Positions 57,433 to 64,000 of a stretch of 64,000 bases of DNA are shown here, piece by piece; positions within the stretch are counted from its first letter, which is position 1, and the number at the start of each line of letters is the position of its first letter. A program made the translations under genes and the position numbers. Origin of the DNA: Salisapilia sapeloensis (taxonomy: Eukaryota > Oomycota > Peronosporomycetes > Peronosporales > Salisapiliaceae); assembly GCA_023334545.1 (NCBI GenBank), contig JAADVB010000030.1, forward strand, positions 46,714-110,713, given 5' to 3'. The notes below the pieces were generated by a model. It did not search any database and was not told where the DNA came from. It saw only the letters and a program-made list of their open reading frames with translations.

Positions 57433-58221
57433 ATGACTCGACGCGACCGAGATGAGGAGGACGGGTTTAAGCGGTCTCTAGGCGTCAAGTACGACCAAGT
57501 GGCGGGTAGTCAGATTGAAGATGAACGCTTCCAACGTATGCGAGCTGTTCGAGCTCCGAATGTAGCGTCAGCAAGCAGTGTATGATACTTTATGAGTGGT
57601 AAGGAGAATGAAGGCTGAATAAGTGCGTAGCACACACCTGCGACGGATACGACAGAGTCTAATACGCAATCCGCTACGATGGATGCGTTCATGCGGATGA
57701 TGACTGGGAAAGAAGAGCGGAGGATATCGGATCACATTAGCGACCCGAGTCGACCGACGTGGGAGCAGTACAAGAAGGAGAATGCAGACAAGTTAGATTT
57801 GAACGACGTAGGCGAGAAGCAGATGCGAGAGTATAGGAAGAAGCTCGATGCTGCTCGTGAAAGAGCCTTGTCTGGACGTGAAAAGAAGAAGAGCTCTCGG
57901 AAGAAGAAGCGGAGACATCGCTCGTCTTCTAGTGATGATAGCGACGACAGCACTGAGCACAAGCGGTCGTCTCGAAAGAAGCATCGTAGAAAGAAGTATG
58001 TTTAGCTGGTTATATGATGCAGGATAAAACTCATGATAATCTGTAGGAAGCACAAGAGACGTCGATCGGACTCGACTTCGGAATCAGAAGACTCGTCAGA
58101 AGACAAAAGTCACAAGCATCGTCGGAAGAGCAAATCAAAGCATAAAGACAAAGACAAGGAGTCGTCACCCGTTCGACTTTCGTCGTTCTTTAATGCAGGC
58201 TCAGACAAGGACGATGAATAG
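57433..58221 (+). CDS. FAM133-like Lys/Arg/Ser-rich nuclear protein
   Basis: Three exons (57433-57579, 57631-57995, 58047-58221) give 228 residues. The N-terminus is charged (MTRRDRDEEDGFKRSLGVKY), followed by DAFMRMMTGKEERRISDHIS and then SRPTWEQYKKENADKLDLND with KQMREYRKKLDAARERALSG. That segment resembles the RPTWEEVKEQL...HREKLLSG block of animal FAM133 proteins. The rest is low-complexity Lys/Arg/Ser/Asp (KKKSSRKKKRRHRSSSSDDS) with KHKDKDKE, ending SSFFNAGSDKDDE. Such proteins associate with nuclear speckles and splicing complexes, so a nuclear RNA-related role is inferred. Homology rests on a short block, so it is moderate. Confidence 0.7.
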
Positions 58222-58652
58222 TATATTACACTTTACAGCTACCTTTTCTTTGCTGCTTGTATCCCCACGAGCTACGTACCATGAAAAGTCATTCGATCAT
58301 CGGAAGATAGATCAATATGATAGATACACTTTGAACTACTGGCATCGTTGTCTGTACCTACGCATTTATAAAGACTTTAGCTAGCAACGTAGAATAAGCT
58401 GAATACATGTGGTGTAACCAAAGGATCTATTGAGCTTGTAAGAGAACGGTGTGGACAGCTCGTGTAGGGCGAGGAGCAGACGAACATTTCGGGACGAAGT
58501 GATTGTTTCAAGTAGATGTGTCAGAACAGGATGTATAGATGCTTGGTAGATGACAATATACGTACCTCTGCTCGGATCATGATCGCGTCCGATTGAGACA
58601 CGCACGACGTCCTCACGCTCGGGTGAGACCACTTTTGCAGTTGCATGTATAG
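58222..58652. other. Intergenic region, no gene seen
   Basis: Lies between two same-strand genes. A minus-strand open frame (58381-58683) crosses into the methyltransferase start and has no domain. Presumably a 3' UTR and promoter. Confidence 0.3.
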
Positions 58653-59532
58653 ATGGAAGACGAGATTCAAAAGCGGCATGCAAACTTTCTCAAGTTATTG
58701 AGGCAAGGTGTGCAAGAAAAGATGGAAAAGGAAAGTGAGGAGGATGCGTGTCATGGAAACCAGAGTCGCACATGGCATACGCTATCATGGCGAGATGCGT
58801 ACTCGACTGCACCATACTTTCGTGTGGATGTGAATGGCAAGGAGTTATGCATTCACCAATTGCTGCAGGGAGAGTTAAAAGGACTAGGCACGGGACTTAC
58901 GGTAAGCGTATCTCTCATAATTAACAAGTTCTAGTAACTAACTCTGCTGTCAGGTCTGGCCAGCGGCTTGTGTCTTGACAAAGTATTTAGAACGTCAGAC
59001 AACATTAGACGTCAAGAATAAGTTCGTACTAGAGCTTGGTAGTGGGACAGGTGCAGTCGGTCTCGCGACTGCCATGCTGGGAGCTGACCGCGTCGTGATC
59101 ACGGACGTGCCGGAATTGGCGTTCATTATGCAAGAGAACGCTGAACTAACACAGCGCACACTCCCTTCTACGTCTACTATTCAGGTGGAGAGCTACGATT
59201 GGGGTCAACCTCCTCCTCCGACGATCATTCCAGACCCAACAACGTCTTCTTCGTACCCGGACTTGATCCTCGTCTCTGACTGCGTCCTTCCACGCCTATA
59301 CCCATTGCAACCGCTTGCAGACGCTCTTGATCGTCTGACGAAAGCTCATACGATCATATTCATGTCCTATGAGCATCGACATTACGAAAAGTTTCATCCG
59401 AAAGAAGCTTTCTGGCAGCTTTTACGCGATCGAGGTCTAGTACCTCGTGCGCTCGAAAGCCACGAGTACCATCCTCACTACCAAGCAGAGGACATTGAGA
59501 TCTGGCACGTCACAAGATCTGTAGGAAGCTAA
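58653..59532 (+). CDS. METTL21-type protein lysine methyltransferase
   Basis: AdoMet-dependent methyltransferase of the seven-beta-strand class; relatives methylate lysines on chaperones and translation factors. Two exons (58653-58901, 58954-59532) join in phase 0 to 275 residues. A variable N-terminal helix (1-40) is followed by the core. GLGTGLTVWPAACVLTKYLE crosses the splice junction and matches the TG-x-VWPA-A-L entry of the family. Motif I is FVLELGSGTGAVGLA near residue 107, the acidic-loop aspartate is in VITDVPEL, the post-motif is PDLILVSDCVLPRLYPLQPL, and FMSYEHRHYEKFHP follows. The DxxY-like site reads SDCVLPRLY rather than a strict DxxY, so the substrate class is uncertain. Convergent with the lipase/J-domain gene. 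Confidence 0.87.
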
Positions 59533-59575
59533 ATTTTGATTCATACATGCAAATTCTTTCCATCTAACTCGATGC

Positions 59576-62500
59576 CTACAATGTCGGTGGCGCTGCGTTC
59601 TGTAGTGCCAAGCAGTGCAAGTCTTCGTGGTTGCAAGCGTCGGCTGAAACGACATTCTGCGAATGGAGGTACTGCTGGAGGCCTTGTGTAGATAAAAGTG
59701 AGCAGAGGACATCGAGCTCCTGATCCTCTTTACTCATCTGTTTCACCTTTTGCTTTGCTTCCGAACGCTTCGTCTCGACGACTTGCTGCTCATGCTTGGG
59801 CACAATAGTAGTTGATGTTTCCTCCTCCTCTTCACCACCGAAACCTTCACTTATCATAGGCATACCATCGTCGGCATCAATCTGTGCATTATGGAAAGCG
59901 AGGATCGTCTTCTCAGCTGACGTCCGCTGCGTCTCATCATCACTGGTCAAGTGCTCTTCCAGCGTCTGTGCATCTTCCTCTGACAAGGCTCCCGACGCAA
60001 CTAAGAACTCCATTTGCGCACGTAGGATCATAAGCGAATCTTCCTCCGAGTACTCTTCTCCTAGCAGACCTTTTGCAGCTGCCTGCGTAGAGCTGCCCTT
60101 GAAGTGTAAAGTCTCCTTGACACTAGCGTACATGGAGCTCTGGTCCGGCACGACGTCAGCAGCAATGATCTTCTGTGGATTCGAATTGGCATAGGAAAAG
60201 TACTTCATGTAGTTCGACCACCAGTTCTCTCCCTTGGTATCGTCCGATGTGTCTGTCTTGTTCAGTTCCTGGAGAGACCGAGCTGCTTCGGCGCTCACCC
60301 AGCTCCAGAACATACCCCAAGTGACAGGGCCTTCAAACGATTCGTCCTGGATCACTCGCATCGTACTCTCGTATCCTTCCTCCGACACGGCACCTTCCGA
60401 CGCACCAAATAGTTTCGACATGAGTTGCGCACAGTCTTCCTTGGAGATCTCACCTTTCCCTCTCGGGTCGTATTCGTCAAAGAGGATGCGAGCACCGACT
60501 TCCAGACGATCAATATGTTCCTTGGCGTGCGTATGAGATTGAAAGTAGGCGGCAGTGTACCCAGAGTATGCTTTCGAGCCAGCAAACATACCGAGCATAC
60601 CTCCCGCGAGAGCAGCACCAGTCGCTGCAGCAATACCGATGGGACCAGTGATGCCTACGCCAGTCCAGAGACCAATGGCTGATGCGACACCGTAGGCACT
60701 GATGCCAGCGCCAGCCGCCGCAGCAGATCCTGTCACGACGTGTTCTGCTGCTTTCATCCGAAAGTCTTTCATCATCAACCGCTCACTCGTCTCGGACAGA
60801 ATACCCTTGGCTTTACGTTCCATGTGCCTCTTCCGGTACTCAAAGTACTCTTTACCAACGTCCACTAGAATCGACGCGACGGTCAATGGCGCAGCGACAG
60901 ATCCACCTAGGATCGGCGCTCTCGACATGCTCTTCGCAAGTGCTAGTCCACCAGCAGCACGAAGTCCACTGTCCAACGCACCATCTCGTCCGGCCGTCAC
61001 GATCGACCGGAACGTTTCACCTTGCTCCTGCGTCTCCAATGCGTAGTTCTTGACTACTTGCTCCGCGAGTGCCTTGCGTTTGTCTTCCAAAGCGTCTTTC
61101 TTGACTGCTAGAGCTTGCGCAGCGCCACGTGAGAGATGACTCTTCTGGATGTATCCCGTCATATTCCCTTCTTTGTAGTAGACGACTGCTGAGGTCTCTT
61201 TCTCCCTCCACTCCTGGACGGTGCCGAGACCATAAGGTGAGTCGACTGTCGATCCTGGAGGGAAAACAGGTCCGTCGTAGACTATCGGCGTCTGCGTCTC
61301 TGCGTCTGGTTCATCCTGGAAGAACGTCGTCATCTCTTGTGCGATATCGAGGCAGTCAAAGAACTCTTCTTCTGCCATGGCTTCGAGGTTGGCATTATCC
61401 TCTTCCGTCATACAGTCAAAGAACTCTTCCATCATATCGTCTTCAACCTGCCCGACTTTTGCCAACTCTTGCTCATGCGAAGGTCGGATGACAATGCCTC
61501 GTCCATTCGCACCGGAAGCCTTCATAGCTTCTTTCCGATCATGCTCCAGCAACTGCTCGTTCCTGGTCTGTCGCTGCGTCCGATGGTCTTCCAGTAGGAG
61601 CAAGAGGTACTCTGCCGGCATCTTGCGCACTGCATCAGCCTGTCGCCACTTCTTCGACGACTCGCTATACCTGGACCAGGCACTCACCACTAACGCCACA
61701 CTTGCTCCGACAGCGACTGCTCCACCGACCATAGAGATGGATCGCAAAGCACCACTGTGTCTTCCAGCCATATCCGATCGATTCGGAGCAGCCACGTCCG
61801 TCGGTAGCAAGTCATCGGGCTCGACGTACATGATTTTATCCTGCTGCTCAGCTCCAGCGCCTACGGTCCGGGACACACGCACGCGATTCGGAGCGAACAG
61901 GTTTTCGTGATTACCGACCGCAAGGTCGCGATTATGATGATGATGCTTGAGTGGCTGGCCTACGACCGTGGAACTGGAGGAAGTGAAGCGAGAAGTGACT
62001 TTAGAGACGACGGCTGAGCCTGAGTCGAGCACGTCTCTAAACGTCGCGATGGCTTCGTCTAGTGTCATGCCTCGCACCGTCCCGTATCGCATGAGTTCTT
62101 CCGAGAACGACAATCCTTTATTCAGCTCTTCATCATACTCTTCCCGCGCTTTCGGGTCTGATAAGACTTCATATGCTTCTGCAAGGAGTTTAAAGACACT
62201 TTCAGCCGACTCTCTCTCTCGAGGATTGATCGAAGCACCTGACCATCGGTCTGGATGCCATTTTAACGCGAGTTTCTTATAAGCTTTACGAATTTCCTTG
62301 TACGTCGCATGCCGACTGATGTTGAGTCGCTCATAGTAGTCCATGGTCGCATTGATCTGGATGGACTTGGATCGTCTTGCGATCGAATCGACGTATCCGC
62401 TCATGAGGTGCTGCATGATCGAATTACCTGTCAAAGCACCTCCACTCGCTTCTTCGCCTTCATCTAAGATCTTGGCAATTGTATCTGCGTCAGAATGCAT

Positions 62501-63715
62501 TTGATACCCACCTCCTTCTCGATCCATAAAGACATATGTGCCACACGGAATGTAGTTGTAGTCGATCTCTTTAAGCACATTACTCTCTCGTAGCTTTTCA
62601 AATGTCGACTGGAGGATGTTGAGACTCATGCTGACGTATGCCGAGGCGACAGAAGGAGGAGCGTAGTTACCTGCAGCCTCAGCCATACCAGGTAGACACT
62701 GCTGCATGGCAGCAGGAAGGAGGTTTAGAAGCGACTTGGTAGCTTTTGAAATTGTTACTAGACGCTCAGTCGTTTTGGCGAGACGAGCGGCGGATTGAGC
62801 GACGTTCAATACGCCTGGGATGCAGTCTCCTTCGTTCACGAACGTCACGACTCGTCCATTCACATCCAGCAGCTCGATATATGCGGAGAGTTCCTTGGAG
62901 CCAATGTACGGTGCACCAAAGCCGACTGCCATGACGTGTGGCACATTCTCCATTGCTGCCTGTAGTTCCTGTTCATCTACCGTTTCCAGAGCGTTGGACG
63001 AATGCGTGCTGCTACTTGCATTCCCACTCTCAGACTCTTCCGCATCGTCGTCGAGCGCTTCGAGTCTCAGCTGGAGTTTGGACGGTAGATGCTGATAGAC
63101 AAGCTCACACATACCGAGCTGCGCGACGCTGCCACCGATGGAATGACCACATAACAATAGCATCTTGCCACATTTGCGAGCTTCGCTGTACACTGTCTTG
63201 AGGTCCAACGCCTGAGCTCGTTTCCAGAATGGCGTGTGGATCTTGGCTCCACCGAAGCGGTATGTATAAGGTCGAGAGAGCGGGACGGTGGAGCCGAGCA
63301 CGGTTTCGACGACATCCCCCGTGGCGCCTGATTTTAATGCACAAATAACTGATTGCTCTGATTCTAGGACGACATATTCTTTGGTATCAATGAGAACTGG
63401 CAGACGAAGTCGATGGGGTAGAGGAGACGTCCGGATGTGCGTCTCAAGAGCTCTTCGACTAGCATCATTGGCCAATGCATCAGCGTCTGAAGATCGAAGA
63501 GAGCTGGTCGCTGTCACAGCTGCACATAGTACGGCAGCACTGAGTAATTCCGTTTCACTTGAAGCATTCGATTTGCCCGAAGTCCACCAGGAAATGGTCG
63601 AGTCTCCCATCGTGGCTTCCGTCGAGTCCACGAGAAGCTTGTGCGAGTTGGAAGAGAAGATGAATATCTGATTTTGTAGTACCTGGATTCTGATTGGTAG
63701 AAATGAAACCTCCAA
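59576..63715 (-). CDS. Class 3 lipase domain fused to a DnaJ (J) domain, with glycine-zipper segment
   Basis: A single open exon of 1379 residues; an ATG at 63610 (residue 36) is an alternative start. Residues about 85-440 form a lipase-3-like alpha/beta hydrolase: nucleophile elbow LLCGHSIGGSVAQLG (GHSIG) near 187, AVGFGAPYIGSKEL, FVNEGDCIPGVLN with a likely catalytic Asp, and YIPCGTYVFMDREGGG before a candidate His in NSIMQHLMSGY. A J domain follows at about 458-530: YYERLNISRHATYKEIRKAY and LALKWHPDRW, with HPD intact. A hydrophobic segment lies near 650-675 (MVGGAVAVGASVALVVSAW). Further on are an SPYGLGTVQEWR small-beta motif, a Gly/Ala-rich glycine-zipper stretch at about 990-1055, and an EF-hand-like FDEYDPRGKGEISKED that lacks some ligands. 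A membrane-linked lipase that recruits Hsp70 is inferred. Substrate unknown. Confidence 0.85.
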   Translation of the reverse strand: MEVSFLPIRIQVLQNQIFIFSSNSHKLLVDSTEATMGDSTISWWTSGKSNASSETELLSAAVLCAAVTATSSLRSSDADALANDASRRALETHIRTSPLPHRLRLPVLIDTKEYVVLESEQSVICALKSGATGDVVETVLGSTVPLSRPYTYRFGGAKIHTPFWKRAQALDLKTVYSEARKCGKMLLLCGHSIGGSVAQLGMCELVYQHLPSKLQLRLEALDDDAEESESGNASSSTHSSNALETVDEQELQAAMENVPHVMAVGFGAPYIGSKELSAYIELLDVNGRVVTFVNEGDCIPGVLNVAQSAARLAKTTERLVTISKATKSLLNLLPAAMQQCLPGMAEAAGNYAPPSVASAYVSMSLNILQSTFEKLRESNVLKEIDYNYIPCGTYVFMDREGGGYQMHSDADTIAKILDEGEEASGGALTGNSIMQHLMSGYVDSIARRSKSIQINATMDYYERLNISRHATYKEIRKAYKKLALKWHPDRWSGASINPRERESAESVFKLLAEAYEVLSDPKAREEYDEELNKGLSFSEELMRYGTVRGMTLDEAIATFRDVLDSGSAVVSKVTSRFTSSSSTVVGQPLKHHHHNRDLAVGNHENLFAPNRVRVSRTVGAGAEQQDKIMYVEPDDLLPTDVAAPNRSDMAGRHSGALRSISMVGGAVAVGASVALVVSAWSRYSESSKKWRQADAVRKMPAEYLLLLLEDHRTQRQTRNEQLLEHDRKEAMKASGANGRGIVIRPSHEQELAKVGQVEDDMMEEFFDCMTEEDNANLEAMAEEEFFDCLDIAQEMTTFFQDEPDAETQTPIVYDGPVFPPGSTVDSPYGLGTVQEWREKETSAVVYYKEGNMTGYIQKSHLSRGAAQALAVKKDALEDKRKALAEQVVKNYALETQEQGETFRSIVTAGRDGALDSGLRAAGGLALAKSMSRAPILGGSVAAPLTVASILVDVGKEYFEYRKRHMERKAKGILSETSERLMMKDFRMKAAEHVVTGSAAAAGAGISAYGVASAIGLWTGVGITGPIGIAAATGAALAGGMLGMFAGSKAYSGYTAAYFQSHTHAKEHIDRLEVGARILFDEYDPRGKGEISKEDCAQLMSKLFGASEGAVSEEGYESTMRVIQDESFEGPVTWGMFWSWVSAEAARSLQELNKTDTSDDTKGENWWSNYMKYFSYANSNPQKIIAADVVPDQSSMYASVKETLHFKGSSTQAAAKGLLGEEYSEEDSLMILRAQMEFLVASGALSEEDAQTLEEHLTSDDETQRTSAEKTILAFHNAQIDADDGMPMISEGFGGEEEEETSTTIVPKHEQQVVETKRSEAKQKVKQMSKEDQELDVLCSLLSTQGLQQYLHSQNVVSADACNHEDLHCLALQNAAPPTL

Positions 63716-63824
63716 TTCTTAAAGGGAAGACGGATGGAAACCTTGTGGCATGGCTCGAGGTACATCTTGGTTGATGCGGAAGATTTACGCCGTATTCACG
63801 TTAAAAACCGATTCCACAAAATTG

Positions 63825-63970
63825 TGGATTTACTCTTCATTATTTTATCCATGATAATCGAATCGGCAAACTCTGCTGTCGTTGAGAATGGTCGATCATG
63901 TTTGCCACATGCCATTGGAAACCCAACGAGACACTTCCATATAACTTTCCGATCAAGCCAGGAGTACAAA
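63825..63970 (-). repeat. Decayed dispersed repeat, copy B
   Basis: Partner of the repeat at 32441-32605, same orientation, with the shared core TGCCATTGGAAACC. On the minus strand the frame is open toward the window edge and reads ILYSWLDRKVIWKCL, GFPMACGKHDRPFSTTAEF and ADSIIMDKIM. Copy A has ILPFWRECYIKVFR in the matching place. The element may continue beyond the right edge. Confidence 0.6.
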
Positions 63971-64000
63971 ATCCAGTGATGGATAGTGATAATGGAAATG

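Overview
This is nuclear DNA of a compact eukaryotic genome, most likely an oomycete (stramenopile). The evidence is gene content plus splice style. Introns are mostly 41-68 nt, with GTACGT/GTATGT/GTGCGT donors, CTAAC-like branch sites and TAG/CAG acceptors. Genes are densely packed on both strands, and several head-to-head pairs are separated by fewer than 200 bp. I cannot name the species. No tRNA, rRNA or CRISPR array was found.

Layout. 1-6.8 kb: a kinesin running off the left edge (-), the PAT-complex subunit Asterix (+), and an LRR plus IQ-repeat protein (+). 6.8-15.3 kb: a gene desert. It holds a roughly 3 kb island of about 20% GC whose A/T strand bias flips near 8.7 kb, then a decayed ankyrin-repeat gene (-) and unassigned sequence. 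This is the most unusual part of the window and could be a centromere or origin-like locus. 15.4-32.3 kb: the cohesin loader SCC2 (-), a Psq-type helix-turn-helix fused to a PLP aminotransferase (+), a PX-AGC kinase (+), an F-box/MATH/ZZ protein (-), a kinesin-13 (+) and an organelle-type AAA ATPase (+). 32.3-33.3 kb: repeat relics, including a tiny mariner-like inverted-repeat element. 33.3-46 kb: an SR splicing factor (+), ribosomal protein eL38 (-), mitochondrial PNPase (+), Rictor (-), mitochondrial uL4 (+) and an unknown coiled-coil protein (-). 46-64 kb: a TYW3-kelch-TYW2 wybutosine fusion (-), APC1 lacking the usual N-terminal part (+), poly(A) polymerase (-), the proteasome assembly factor UMP1 (-), a FAM133-like basic protein (+), a METTL21-like methyltransferase (+), a lipase/J-domain fusion (-), and a second copy of the decayed repeat at the right edge.

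Most genes are housekeeping and not organised as a pathway. Chromosome segregation is well represented (SCC2, kinesin-13, APC1), as are RNA processing and translation (SR factor, PAP, PNPase, eL38, uL4m, TYW fusion) and ubiquitin/proteasome functions (F-box/MATH/ZZ, APC1, UMP1). The novel-looking items are the skew-switching AT island, the HTH-aminotransferase fusion and the lipase/J-domain fusion. Gene models were spliced by hand. Where exon lengths are quoted they add up in frame, but splice sites remain predictions.
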